Source: Dreissena polymorpha
Taxonomy: Eukaryota; Mollusca; Bivalvia; Myida; Dreissenidae
Assembly (NCBI RefSeq): GCF_020536995.1
Contig: NC_068355.1
Span: 73,207,187 to 73,271,186 of the forward strand
Direction of reading: 5' to 3'
DNA length: 64,000 nt
Both the position numbers and the translations under genes were made by a program. Below, one piece after another: positions 11,904-23,670 of the stretch. Below the pieces are notes generated by a model. The model made no database searches, was not told the DNA's origin, and saw only the letters and a program-made list of their open reading frames with translations. Numbering within the stretch: position 1 is the first letter of the stretch; each line of letters starts with the position of its first letter.

Positions 11904-14900
11904 TAAAAGTTGGTCAGAAAGTTTATTTTGACAACATAAAGGCCATGTTTGAATCTGGGTGACATTTAAACAAACTTGGTCGCCAGGTCATATCATAGAA
12001 AACCCATTATACCACTTTAAAAGCTAAATTGATCACTCAATCTTAAGAAATTGCATAAAATGTATCTTCACAAAATCAATGCAAGTTTTGAATGTGGGTC
12101 AAGTGGATTAAAAAATGTGTAGCTTAACTCAGGAGAGCGCTTAAGGGTCACCATGGAAACTGGAAATCTTTTTTAGATATATCTGTATATATTATTGTCG
12201 TTTGAAATGAATTTATTTGTAAATACTATCACTTATTTAATTGTGTGAATAAGTATCATGATATACATGTATGTGCATCTTTTTTCTCCAACTTGATGTC
12301 TTGTTTTGAAATTAGTGCTGTAAATTGTGTTGCTTATTGTGTTTCTATTTTACGATGCAATTAAATGCATACAAATAAGTTTGTCGGTGAGTTTCCTCTT
12401 AAGGATGATACACGTGAGTTCCTAAATTTTCGACTCATTTGTTTTGTTTGGTTGACTTGGTTGCTCAAGTAAAACGTAGTACTTCATTAATATATTAACA
12501 TGATTTCAAACACGTTTCTTCTTTATTTGAGACGCAACCTTTACCCAGTCTCAATCAACAGGGAATTCTTAAGATCGGATGCATGGACGCGTATCTACAT
12601 TGGCCTAAACTACGGTTTTGATTAATTGTGCTTGAGCTGGTAATTTATTAATTACCGGGGGGGGGGGGGGGGGGGGGGGGAGACGATACATGAGCATGTA
12701 CTAATTTATGTCGTTACTACGACCAAGTTACTCGTTGTCACAACAAGGTAACTCGTGGGAAAGGGGAAACTAATTCGTGCTAACGACATTATTAATTGAT
12801 CAACCAGTTAGGAAAGCATGTTTTAAATCGCGAATGTGTCCGTATTCTGCCTCACGAAATAGTTGTAATTGGAACATTTTAAATAAAATTAATCCCCCAG
12901 TGCAAACACATTGGATCCATTTTGGGAAACATTGGTAAGTAACAACGGGGTTAACAGTATGTTATTATAAAAGGGATTTAGAATGAGTGAGATCTGTTTG
13001 TACCAGCAGAGAAGTGAGATCTGTTTGTACCAGCAGATAAGTGAGGTTTTCGAAAGTCCTGCTCATTACTGTGTAAATCTATTTGTTTGGCATCGGTCAT
13101 CCATTTTAAATTGTCTTCTTACCAAGAATTGATTTGTCTTTACTACAGGTTAGTTGTATTTTCTAACATTAGCATTTCATTATTGTGATTAGTTATGTAA
13201 TTTCCACTTCTTACTAAGTGTTTCGGGTGAACTTATTAATTCGACTTATTATGTCGTTGTAACGAGAAGGTGATTCTTAATCGAGATAACGTCGTACATA
13301 AAAAGTTACGTCTCATCTATGCCACCGTACTCGCCATTTATCTTCGTGACGGTTTCATTTCACATTACAATAAAAAAGACCTGCTTTGCTTTTGTTTAGT
13401 TCAGTTGTTTAGACTATTTATGTTTTTAGGAATATTGTATTTGACTAAAACAACTGAACGCCGGAAAACGGCAACTTGTATTTATGTACATGGGCATTGA
13501 TACTCCGCACGTGTGCTGTGTGCATTCATATCATTGCCATACAGCAGAAGCTTGTACTTATAGGAACCTCTCAAACGTCTCCAATAAACGGCAAAGTTAC
13601 AGTCCTGATATGTTTTGACATTTATCATGCGTTGCATTGATATCTGCCTGATATAACGTTGCATGATATATTTTTTGTGTCAGTTTAACAGGAAGATTTT
13701 ATATCAGTCGATGATAGGGGTAGGCCATATTACTCGGAATCAAATATAAAATAATCATTTAAAATGGGGTACTTAACAACCTCAATAATATGGTATATCA
13801 AGTAATTTAATCTGCATAATGTTGAATCTTAGATATCCACGATCAAATGTGTGTAACATTATTATCTTTTATATTGCACGTACTTGTGAACTGATGAAAT
13901 TTCTCTGCAATTTAACATTTTAAACATGTTACAGATAAAGCAGTGAGATTATGTGTAAGATGTAATGCCGAGATTCGCCTAAATAACATGATTGTCTCTT
14001 ACTACATTGGAAAAAATGTTTCATTTGTGTTTGTTATCCTTGGTTTAGGTATGAATGGCGTTCTTATTTGTAAGTTTATGTACTTGTATGTAATGTTTTA
14101 TTGACTATACACGCTGTTTTTAATGTTCGTTAATATTGGCTTTGCATCGAAAGAAATGAATCAATCTCATACATTCAACATAATTTCCTTACATGGACAA
14201 TCGTGAACATGTTTTTTATATAAATTTAATGGCATGGTTTTCTTTATCCAATGATGGTAAAAGCTCACGATTACTTAAGCATATTTGATTTTAATTTTGT
14301 TATCAAATAAAATTACTTCTCCGTTCAGACACAATTGTTTTTTTTTTAAATTCTTTTCACAAATCATACATTTAACGCGCTTGTCAATCATAGGATCTCA
14401 CTTGAATGCAAAAAGGTGTGTTAGAGGATCACTGACAGCGATGATGATCACAAACTTAAAACCGTGCGAAGACAATAACTGTGTTCGAGTTTCAATCTAT
14501 TGCTCATCTGATAAAATATCATGAAATTAAATTACGATGCACTTTAACAAATAGATAATTGCTAAGTAACAATAATAATGATCAGTTAAGTTTAAGTTTT
14601 CTTTAATGCAACTATTGCTTGCTCATGATGGACTTATTTGATCAATGTATGTTCGTTGTCCGTCGTGCTTCATCCGCTGTCGAGAGTTGTATTTTGAAAA
14701 TTCGCATGTATTGCAAAATATTCCTGAAACTTTGTCAGAATATTTTCTAAATGATATCCATATTTATATGGAGTTAAAATTATATCAAACACTAGATAAC
14801 TAGTTCAAACACAACAAATAATTGTGAACACTAGAGGTCAAATGTATTACTCAATCTTAATGCAATTTGGTCAGATCATTTTTCCCAATTCTTTCGGGCA

Positions 14901-15133
14901 AAAACTGGATAACGTTGGGTCAAATACTTGGTCACTAGTTCAAATGTAATACAGATCTTAACACTTCAGAGCCACATTTACTAAAAATCTTCATTTAAAA
15001 CTTGGTTAGAACAAGTGAAATATAAGCAGAGTTCAAAAAGGGTCAATTGGGGTCAAAAACCAATTGGGGTCAAAAACTAAGTCACTTTTTGAAATATTTT
15101 TTTAAACACTTTAGAGGAGGCAGCAGTGTCAAT
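11904..15133. other. No gene seen
   Basis: AT-rich DNA. A short two-copy direct duplication lies at about 13004-13056. The stretch 14690-15050 has degraded GTCA-rich repeat units resembling those at 6699-7345. No coding sequence is supported. Confidence 0.5.
12657..12680 (+). repeat. Poly-G tract (24 G)
   Basis: An uninterrupted run of 24 guanines. It could fold as a G-quadruplex and its length is likely to vary between individuals and sequencing methods. Confidence 0.95.
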
Positions 15134-15339
15134 ATGAGCCTTGTTCTGAGAAATTGGGCAAAATGCATGTGCGTAAAGTGTCGTCCCAGATTAGCCTGTG
15201 TAAAGGAATTCCCTTTTTTCCGAAAATCTAGTTTAAGCGGAGTGTCGTCCCTGATTAGCCTGTGCGGACTGCACAGGCTAATCTGGGATGACACTTTACG
15301 CACATGCAATAAGCCCAGTTTTATCAGAACGCGGCTCAT
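15134..15339. mobile_element. Foldback MITE, copy 1
   Basis: The ends are inverted: ATGAGCC..GTTCTGA at the left against TCAGAAC..GGCTCAT at the right. The interior repeats the motif AGATTAGCCTGTG and its complement CACAGGCTAAT, so most of the unit can fold back. Further copies lie at 33263-33521, 62470-62667 and, partial, inside the Harbinger element near 52245. It lies about 660 bp beyond the stop codon of the SLCO gene. Confidence 0.75.
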
Positions 15340-16001
15340 ATATATAAATATATATTTCATGTGTTGTGAATTTTTAACAGACGGCGACAGTATAATTTGC
15401 GATAAAAAAACAACACTTTTCGCATGTTTACTAAAAATTCATGTTATAGTTTCTTACATATTACGCTATTTACGGTTTTATCATTAAATATGTTATACGC
15501 TATTTACGGTTTTATCATTAAATATGTTGACAGTTAACAGTAATATATTCATGTTGTGTTATGTAAACAAGCCTGTCATAAATGTTTGTGAAATCGTTGT
15601 GGAAAAGGGATATGTCCTCTATAATCGTAATATTTCGACCTCTCCATTTCATAGATAATACTATTGTGGGATTCGGAATACGCGAAACGACAAAAGTACG
15701 AATTTAAATCGACGAGTATGATACATGTACTATAATTTTTTACGCACATTTTGCCTGAAAACCAAAGTTTAAAAACCATCGAATACCGTGACAACACGTG
15801 TTAATGAAATTGAATCTTCGTACCCATATTTGATTAATTATCGGGAATACATTCTCGTACAGCGGAACCAAATCGCCATTTTCCCACTGGTCTTCTTTTC
15901 ATCCGGCCTTACATTATTACATTACATAATACATGTAATATATTGTAAACGAATTTAATGTAATTCGTCAGTTGCAGAGTTAACCTTATTCACGTTAGAG
16001 C
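15340..16001 (-). other. Probable SLCO 3' untranslated/downstream region
   Basis: No coding sequence is seen. It includes a two-copy 35-bp direct duplication at about 15455-15525. I could not place a poly(A) site with confidence. Confidence 0.35.
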
Positions 16002-16357
16002 TCAGCTTGATGGATTGCTGACTTGTTTATAAATTGGATCAGGTTTCCAGCTGGACGGATGATACGTATCCATTTGCTGATCAATCATAGCTTCCGCCAC
16101 GTCGCCTTCTTCTCTGTCGGCGGCCTCGGCGTCGTCATGTGTCAAGCTCCAGTCGGTCTTCTTTCGCGCTTTGATGAACACAAACACCTGGAGAAGAATT
16201 GCGATCGCTTTGGGTACGAGCTGGTACGAGTGCATTTTTATCCGAATATCAATGTTGTCGTAAAGTGCGCATGCTCCTTTACCGGAACAAGAAGCGCTCC
16301 AAATGACGCACGCGGTGTCTATGAGTTTTCCGAACACAATTGGTCCTAGAAACCATC
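16002..16357 (-). CDS. SLCO: SLCO last coding exon
   Basis: It begins after the acceptor TCTTCAG and reads WFLGPIVFGKLIDTACVIW, the conserved OATP block before the last membrane helix (other members read GPIxFGxxIDxxCxxW). A cysteine-bearing loop, a final helix around LVPKAIAILLQVFVFI, and an acidic cytoplasmic tail ending NPSS before TGA follow. The exon needs an incoming one-base codon start, whereas the exon at 17666 leaves two bases, so at least one exon must lie between them. Confidence 0.9.
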
Positions 16358-17665
16358 CTGAAGATACAAATCAATGCGCAAACTTATCAACGGAATACAT
16401 TTATATAGAAACATTTCTTTCATATTATTCAAAAGAACTATAGACACAAATAATTTACAAAAGAAATATTTAAGCTTAAATAACAAAAGGACTAGAAATG
16501 TGTCCATAGGAGTTCATATAAATGTGGTATTCACAATCATTATTATATGAATAAAGTCCCTATATGGAAGGTATTTCATTCTATATTCTCGTGATACGTG
16601 TCAAATGTTGCAAGAAGTTCTTTTATATAGAGGAAAAGTTATTTGAAATACTAAGATGTACAACTAAGATACTACTGATTATTTGTAGAAAAAAGTGATC
16701 CTTTTGTGTAAAATGAAACTCAGAAGGACGGCATTTCAGGCAAGGGTAAATAATTACAAATCTGCAATATTCGTTTAAATTGTTGGCACATAAAATCCTT
16801 TTGATCTTTGGAAACTACGAGGCCAAGGGGTCGGGGAAGGGGATGTCAAGTGCGTGTATATGGCGGGAGGGGGTATAGGAATGTTATTCGTCTATTAGTC
16901 AGTCTGTGCTCGTAATGAAATCGTTTCCGCCCAATATTTCATATTACACTGAAAGGCGTTGCCTGTCGATTCAGGGTAAATGTCATACTGAACGTTAAAT
17001 TGTGAACCTCGATTACTCTGTCCTTTGTTGTGTGAGAATTATAACGCCTATACCGTTTGAAAGATACACGTGAAACTTGCCTCTTAAGTATTGTTTGCTC
17101 ACTGAAACCATGAGCAGAAGGCATAACACACTGATGTAAACGCAATGTCAAGGTCGAACTTGAATTATGACCGTTTGAGTTAGCATGTTTATATCTGTTC
17201 TTCTGTTTCCTTCAAAGTAACGCCATGAAATTTGCCTCAACTGTTTATCCCATGGATGTGACTTGGAGATGGCACGAGGATGTCATGCTACAGCAAGGTA
17301 AAAGGGTCACGACGGCATGGGGACTTTCAAAAAGGACAGCCTGGTATGTAATGTTACCTACCACAGATTGTCGACATTAGAGACGAAAACCCCACAGCCA
17401 TGGACTTGTCTCCCTCGCTTACGCTTCTGAAACATCAGAGGAAATTTTTACTTATTTCTATTTTCATTATTATGGTATGATTTTTCGGAGCATTTAAACT
17501 TTGCTCTAGAATACTTGCAGCATAAATTTCAACATTAAAGGCGTATGAGTACAAATAAAAAGCAACCTAAGCATACCGTTTATAAAATAACGCATATTAT
17601 CAATGCCATTATTATGATCCTACCAAACACATATGTAAATTATTAGAAACACATGTTTACCGTAC
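16358..17665 (-). other. Intron lacking an expected SLCO exon
   Basis: Family members have a segment resembling C(V)xDxQRSxALGxQ between the helix ending FIVML and the block GPIxFG. The phases on either side demand an exon here that starts at phase 2 and ends at phase 1. I scanned the minus strand of this interval and found no such exon. Confidence 0.55.
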
Positions 17666-17817
17666 CTAAGCATGACGATGAAGCCGGGCATCATGCCGAG
17701 TGTGCCGAGGAAGGCACCAATCACGTTGTTCACGAGGTATGGGTACAGCATGCCGCACGTGGTCTCGCACAGGCCCGGGCTGGCCGCGCCCCCGCTACAT
17801 GTGCACGCGCCGAACGA
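17666..17817 (-). CDS. SLCO: SLCO exon 8 (second half of Kazal-like loop and helix)
   Basis: The acceptor is TTGTCCAG and the donor GTACGG. It encodes SFGACTCSGG, then PGLCETTCGMLYPYL, the end of the large extracellular cysteine loop, followed by a membrane helix VIGAFLGTLGMMPGFIVML. It enters in phase 0 and leaves in phase 2. It is notably GC-rich compared with its introns, as expected for constrained coding sequence. Confidence 0.93.
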
Positions 17818-18136
17818 CTGGACAAAGTGAGTGGAGAAGTGTTACATTTAAATGGATGTCGTACGAAGTTGGTCTGAGAATCGATCAGTTGCAAAATTTA
17901 GACTCCGTTCGGCAAAGGTAGTTTGGCAAATAATTAAAGCTTACTAATTCGATTATTTAGCCATGTGCTATATCCACCCATGGTTATTTGATTATTTAAT
18001 CATGTGCTATACCCACACATGGATGCATACATTATGTTTTATTAAGAGCAGCAATAATCATATGCGAATTCTAGTGCATATTATAATAAATAGTTTCATA
18101 CTACGGCAATTTTATTTTTTAATTACAAATACTTAC

Positions 18137-18272
18137 CATCCCTTCGTAGGAGGCACATCCGGCGTGACACGGCGACCTGTAGTTACTTCCGTCCGCTCCA
18201 CAAACCGGGAAGTACGTGTTGTTGTCGCATCCGCAAGACTCCGCACAGGTGCCGTTCGTTGCACCGTCCACG
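18137..18272 (-). CDS. SLCO: SLCO exon 7 (Kazal-like domain)
   Basis: It encodes CAESCGCDNNTYFPVCGADG followed by YRSPCHAGCASYEGM, the Kazal-type cysteine pattern found in the large loop between helices 9 and 10 of OATPs. The cysteines there are disulfide-bonded in the family and needed for surface expression. The acceptor is GTACGACAG and the donor GTAAGT directly after the ATG codon (phase 0). Confidence 0.95.
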
Positions 18273-18706
18273 CTGTCGTACACGGACAAACGTGTGAACA
18301 ACGTTTCATAATTCGTATACAATAATGGATGTGCTATAATTGAATTATAAAAAAGTAACCAGAAATTATGTAGTTTTAGAAGAAAATATGTTGAACTTGT
18401 TTTGTAATAACCATCGAGAATAAGTGAGGCACTAATGCTAGCTGTTAAAACCAGAACTCCGCGAGTTGGATGTGTCGCCTGACGGTAGCATACCTGTGTA
18501 ACTTGTTAACTATTATATCGGGGATGGGACATTAATTCTTAATGTTGTTACAATCAAACTGTTACCCGCTTTTGTCCTATTTAGTAACATATTGAATAAG
18601 CTAAACTTTTTTTAATGAATAACCAAAATAATGTTGTATGAATATTGTAAATCCAATAGCAAACAGACCACAGGTGGTTAGCGTGTGGCTTTGATATTAA
18701 TTACAC

Positions 18707-19495
18707 TTCAACACCGTTATTTCGAAGTCGTCGGGACCGTTAAAAAAACTTCGGATTAACGATTATTCGAAATAAACATTTGACAGACGACTTCTTTGAT
18801 CCTGAAAAAATACAACATTGTGGAATACGCATGGTTGGGTCACACTGTACTTTTAATAATTGTTTTACTTAAAAACGTAAACTAGTCAGATAGCAATTGA
18901 TTTCTACTTGTAACAAACGGAGGAATAAAACGATTCTTTTTCTTCTTTTTATTTTTCTCTAATTACAGAACATATAAAATATAATGCATAGCGCATCATA
19001 CATGTTAATACATATGGATACATTTTCGGAAATGAAATCACTATTTTTTTTAAATAAGACGCGATGTCTTTCTGAACACCGGCGTTAGCAGCACTAAACT
19101 GGACGCGTGTAACATATTTCTCCAATTTGTCAAGGAAATTGAAGAACTGGCTTCCGCCCGTGTTTTGCTCGCAGAACTGCCTTACGTCGTTGATGCATGT
19201 GATCACACGTTGATTAGATATCATGTTCATTCATGTGTTGTCGGCCTCGTCGTCGGCTTTTGACGACATTATAAAATTAACATGCTACGCGCAGGCGACA
19301 AAGGTGTAATTATCGGCTTTGACGCACAACGCGCAGACGACATAGGTGTGAAATTACGCTCAGTGTTTTGCAGTTTTGCAGTTTTGACTTCGGATTAAAG
19401 ATTGATAATAAGGTGCGAATTATAGTGTTTGGACCGACATAAACACTTCGAATTAACGATTTCTTCGGTTTAACGAAGTTCGGATTAACAATGAA
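18707..19495 (-). mobile_element. Pogo/Tigger-like transposase remnant
   Basis: The minus-strand frame at 18949-19230 ends in a stretch with LDKLEKYVTRVQFSAAN and QKDIASYLKK. This recalls the acidic C-terminus and QxxITxFF-type PCNA-binding tail of pogo-family transposases. The flanking DNA, with TTATTTCGAAGTCGTCGGGA at the left and TTCGGATTAAC motifs at both ends, resembles pogo-class terminal repeats. The DDE core is absent, so only the tail remains. The assignment is by resemblance only. Confidence 0.45.
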
Positions 19496-20216
19496 ACAAG
19501 GTATTCAACTCGAAATCACCCGAAAACAGGGTGCATCGCTTTGAACAGCCATTACTTCATCCATTTTGCAGCGATTTTCATGAACCCGGTCTTATTCAAC
19601 ACAGAAATGAATTTCCTTTCCGGAAATGAATATATTTTGTTATATTTCTACACATGCTGGGTCAAATTTTAAGGAATAACACGATACAACACAATTCGTG
19701 TAACCTATTTGACAGCGATCAGACAGGATTAATGAATGAAATCTCCAGGTGTAAAGACACACCTTCGCATTGGACCAATGAAATCACTCGTGTGTTTAAA
19801 ATGTCAGTTAGTTGAAAAGTATGTAAACAAAGGTTTCAAACGGCGCTGGACAGGTAGTTTTGATGCATAATGTAACGGCAAGCACGGTAAAAATGTTTTT
19901 CATACGTTTTATTGAATTATGGTATCGAGGTCCGTGAACTTTGCAGGGAAAATGCCCTTTACTTCGTGAAGATTTCAGTCTTAGATCCGGTCTGATCGAT
20001 GTTAAGTGGGTCACGCGAGTTGTGTATTGTGTTATTTCTTAAAAGTTGACCCAGTATTTGAAAAAATATTGCAAGACATGTACATTTCCAGAAAGGAAAT
20101 TCATTTATGCGTTGATTAAGACCGAGATCGTGAAAATCGCTGCAAAATTGATAAAGTAATGGCTGTTCAACGCGATGCACCCTGTTTTCGGGTGATTTCG
20201 AGTTGAATACCTTGTT
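19495..20216. repeat. Large foldback, arms about 235 bp
   Basis: The left arm 19495-19730 and right arm 19984-20216 are imperfect reverse complements; for example CACCCGAAAACAGGGTGCATCG at 19518 pairs with the matching text ending near 20193. A 253-bp unpaired centre separates them. Transcribed with the SLCO intron, it would fold into a long double-stranded RNA. Confidence 0.8.
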
Positions 20217-20439
20217 ATATATATATATTTGATAGTGAATTTTGTTTTCAGAAAAGTTTATTTTCCGTTATAATATGATTATTTATCATTCAAAATGATG
20301 TTTTCACTAATATATATCAATAGCCACACGCTAACCACCTGTGAAACAGACAAAAACACACAGACAGACCAAACACAATATGCCCTCCTTTGTGCTATAA
20401 TTTGTGAATTATCTTCAATTCTAAACTGCTATCCACACA

Positions 20440-20935
20440 GGTTTGTGGTGGCTGAAGTACGTCTCTAGTTCACCAACATCTTTATAACTGTCAAAGTTTA
20501 CAAATATCAAATCAATTCGTGTATTATTGTCTGTTGTTACAACTTTAACAATCTGTTTGAAGTGATATTTCTCCATCAGTGAACAAAGTTGTCTGTATGT
20601 TGTACTGTTTGTGTTGAAGGCCCCTTATGACAACTGACTTTTCAAAACTAAAGAATGATTTCAATTTTTGTTCTACAGCATGTTCAAATGGTTTCCATCT
20701 TTGATTAGGAGGTCTATAGAGTCCTAAGATATTCATTTTCACGGGTTGCAAAACACTAATAAGAGTCATTTCTATCGCCGAAGCATTTACGCCTCCATCA
20801 TGTACTTCATGCTGTAGTTTGGTTGCCATGCAATGAGTACCATATGGGGTTCTCTGAACAGCAAAATCATTCCTATGCAGTGTAAATCCAGGACTTTGAA
20901 CGTTTTCTTGTCTACAGAGTTTGGACTATACACTA
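20440..20935 (-). mobile_element. LINE endonuclease fragment
   Basis: On the minus strand, peptides FTLHRNDFAVQRTPYGT, MNILGLYRPPNQ and, in another frame, IDLIFVNFD and LETYFSHHKPVW follow one another. These are the landmarks of an apurinic-like endonuclease domain of non-LTR retrotransposons: the YRPP block, the VxxGDFN position, the IDLIF block and the SDHxP/VW end. One frameshift lies at the GDFN position (VVIRG in one frame, GAFNTN in the next) and the catalytic D of SDH is H. No reverse transcriptase is attached. Confidence 0.75.
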
Positions 20936-21060
20936 TACACTAGGAAGGAATAAAATGCTATAATGAGAGAGATACTATCAGCATTATATTAAACAAGCAC
21001 TAATGTATCAAAAAAAGATAAGAAGCTTCAAAATAGGTAAATAGGAAACTGTTACCTTTA

Positions 21061-21450
21061 AATAAGTCCTAAACGAGGTCAAGGTCAACATGAGGTTGGG
21101 TGATGTGGGTGTGTTGAGGGTGATCAGAGACAACATCTATCCAAGTATCAAAGCTGAGTAGTAAGCGGTAATGATGTCAGACGAAACCGTCCAAATGGGT
21201 TTATCAAGAAATTGGCCCATATCAATAAGTCTAAGTCCAAAATAAGGTCAATGTCAAAATGAGGTTGGGTGATGCTGTTATATGCAGTTTGATGAGAGAC
21301 AACATCCATGCAAGTATCAAAGCTCTGTAGCAAGCGGTATTGATGTCAGACGAAACGGTCAAAATGTGTTAACCAAGATTTTCGTACGGACGGACGGGTG
21401 GACAGGACACACGCTATATGCCTCCCGCATCGTAGATGCCGGGGAATAAA
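21061..21450. repeat. Dispersed repeat with two about 175-bp units
   Basis: Two units share CAAAATGAGGTTGGGTGATG, ACAACATCCATGCAAGTATC and GATGTCAGACGAAACGGTC. The end shows a hairpin-like CCCGCATC..GATGCCGGGG. This architecture, tandem core plus terminal hairpin, fits non-autonomous Helentron-type units, but the left end is unclear. Confidence 0.55.
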
Positions 21451-21508
21451 CAAATCTATAAAAAAAATAATGTTTAAAGTAAAGCTCAAGACATAGTAGT
21501 TTTGAACC

Positions 21509-22188
21509 TTTTTGTGTCGCGGTCGCAGGTTTCAAAATTAAAACGCGGACCCTAAGTTCATTGTCAAGGTCACAGGGGTCGACACTTTTTGCGCATGGAA
21601 AGGTCTTGTCCAGATACGCATGCGTACCAAATATGAAAGCAATATCTGATGGGACACATACGTTATGAGCTTTTTTTGAAGCGCGGTCGCAGATTTCGAA
21701 ACCTGAACGCGGATCCCAAGGTCAAAAATTTCATGTGCATGGAAAGGTGTTGTCCAGAAACACATGCGTACCAAATATAAAAGCAATATCTGTAAGGACA
21801 CAGTAGATATGAGCCTTTTTCGAATCGCGGTCGCAGATTTCGAAACCTGAACGCTGACCTCAAGGTCAAGGTAACAGGGGTCAAAAATTGTATGCGCATG
21901 GAAAGGTATTGTCTAGATACACATGTATACCAAATATGAAAAGATTTTTTCGAATCGCAGTCGCAGATTTCGAAACCTGAACGATGACCTCAAGTTCAAG
22001 GTCACAGGGGTAAAAAAATGTATGCTCTTGGAAAGGTGTTGTCTAGATACACATGCATACCAAATATGAAAGCAATTTCTGAAGGGACACAGAAGTTATG
22101 AGCCCTTTTCGAAAAGTGTGACGCCGCCGACACCGCCGAAGCAAGTCACACCTATATGTCCCCTGACCACAGTCAGGCGACACAAAAA
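21509..22188. mobile_element. Helentron-like (HINE/pearl-type) unit with tandem core
   Basis: An 11-bp inverted repeat TTTTTGTGTCG / CGACACAAAAA bounds the unit (21509-21519 and 22178-22188). Just inside the right end is a hairpin with stem CCTGAC/GTCAGG and loop CACA (22162-22177). The core is four diverged tandem units of about 160 bp containing GCGGTCGCAGATTTCGAAAC and CAAGGTCACAGGGGTC. Internal tandem repeats, short subterminal inverted repeats and a 3' hairpin are the known plan of pearl/HINE elements of bivalves. A related tandem block lies at 34140-34710. Confidence 0.65.
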
Positions 22189-22485
22189 TTTAGACTAACT
22201 TAGTTTTTCCAAGCATTGCAAATTACGTATGGTACATGAGTATTGTTAAAAAGTAAATGTATTTTATGGGTTTCGCGATTGAAGAGGTTCAATTCAACAA
22301 TTAAAAATTTCCCGCAGCTAGAATACCAATTACCAACATCAAAAAAAAAAATCAAGGCTACAACGAATTTAATGTTAGTTACATTTCAAGTACTATGTTA
22401 TTGCATTCAATCCTACCTATTCGCGTTAACACCCACGATGTTCGTGTTGAAGTAATCGAACACAAACCTGAGTATGTCAGTCTAC

Positions 22486-22675
22486 CTCTTGGTGTTAAAT
22501 CCCACGATGTCCGCATTGCCGCACCCGAACACGAACCCCAGTGCGACCTGAACAAGTGAGAGGCAGCCGACCGACAGCAGCATCTTCGTGCACGCCACCG
22601 GCGACAACTTCCTCTTCGTCACCACCAGGCCCCCAACGATAGTTCCGGCCGAGGCGGCGACGATGTTCATCATAC
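22486..22675 (-). CDS. SLCO: SLCO exon 6
   Basis: It encodes MMNIVAASAGTIVGGLVVTK, matching the glycine-rich helix 8 region of OATPs, then RKLSPVACTKMLLSVGCLSL and FGCGNADIVGFNTK. The acceptor is TTTGAAAG and the donor GTAGAC after two bases of a codon (phase 2), which joins exon 7 to give NTKSVDGATNGTC. Confidence 0.93.
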
Positions 22676-23049
22676 CTTTCAAAGGCAATTACTACGTTCG
22701 AATACAGATCACTGTCGTCCGAAGCATACTTAAATGGTTGTCTTGTTAATACAAAATGGCACAACATGTATTGGAAATATTGAACTTAAATATTTGCCAT
22801 TGTCTAAAATATGTATTAACAAAGAATAAGTAAAAGTAAATCAAAATCTCTTCCTCGGGATACTTAGGACAATAATTAGCAAAATCTGTTCAACCGCCAC
22901 CGAGCAATTTATCCATAAGGTATATACGTTTCGTTAATAATCCACGTATTTAGTAAATACAATATACAATATAACCGATCAAAATCGATAAATAAACAGT
23001 ATATGTTTGAGATTTTGGAATACATTTGCCGAAATGTATAATATTTTAA

Positions 23050-23118
23050 ACAAGACTATTGTTAAGCTCCTACCGGCTCCTGCATTGTCAGAAATTCCAC
23101 CATGTTCAGATTTATATG

Positions 23119-23200
<82 letters not shown>

Positions 23201-23545
23201 TTGTTGCCATAGCAACCAGAATTTTTGACGTAGGAACAAAATGAAATGACGTGCATAATGTCCATGTTGCCATCTATCCATGTTTCCAGTTTCATGAAAA
23301 AATATTAAGAACTTTAAAAGTTATCGCAGGATAAAAAAAAACATTTTCAGCAGTATTTCTAGTCTATTTGTTGCCATAGCAACTACAATTTCTGACGTAG
23401 GAACGAATTTAAATGACGTGCAAAATGTCCATATTGACATCTATCCGTGTTCCAAGTTTCATGAAAAAATATTAAGAACTTTTAAAGTTATCGCAGGATC
23501 CAACAAAGTGTGACAGACTGACGGACACACAGAGCGAAAACCATA
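23050..23545 (+). mobile_element. Dispersed repeat with internal TA microsatellite, copy 1
   Basis: It starts near CAAGACTATTGTTAAGCTCC and carries GCATTGTCAGAAATT, a TA run, then two diverged copies (23198-23330 and 23365-23500) of a block with TGTTGCCATAGCAAC and GTTATCGCAGGAT. A reverse-complement copy lies at 54530-54790, sharing the block, the TA run and the CAAGACTATTG end. Confidence 0.7.
23124..23190. repeat. (TA)n microsatellite
   Basis: About 33 uninterrupted TA units inside the dispersed repeat at 23050. Confidence 0.95.
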
Positions 23546-23670
23546 AGAAAATGTGCTAACCTGCAAACTTGTACGTTTCACTCACAGCCGTGAAATGAAT
23601 TCAATACTGCTGATTAATGAAAACTATGCTTGCATTAACGCGGCAACATTAATTGCTGAGTTTGAAATAC

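Larger units (their letters stand above)
18669..20343. mobile_element. Composite element bounded by 22-30 bp inverted repeats
   Basis: A 22-bp perfect inverted repeat (core GGTGGTTAGCGTGTGG) lies at 18669-18690 and 20322-20343, extending imperfectly to about 30 bp. Between them lie a pogo-like remnant (18707-19495) and a large foldback (19495-20216). It is either one element or a nest of two within a third. It occupies the intron between SLCO exons 6 and 7. Confidence 0.6.

Noticed and set aside
16023-16349. 108-codon plus-strand frame
   Set aside because: Antisense shadow of the last SLCO exon.
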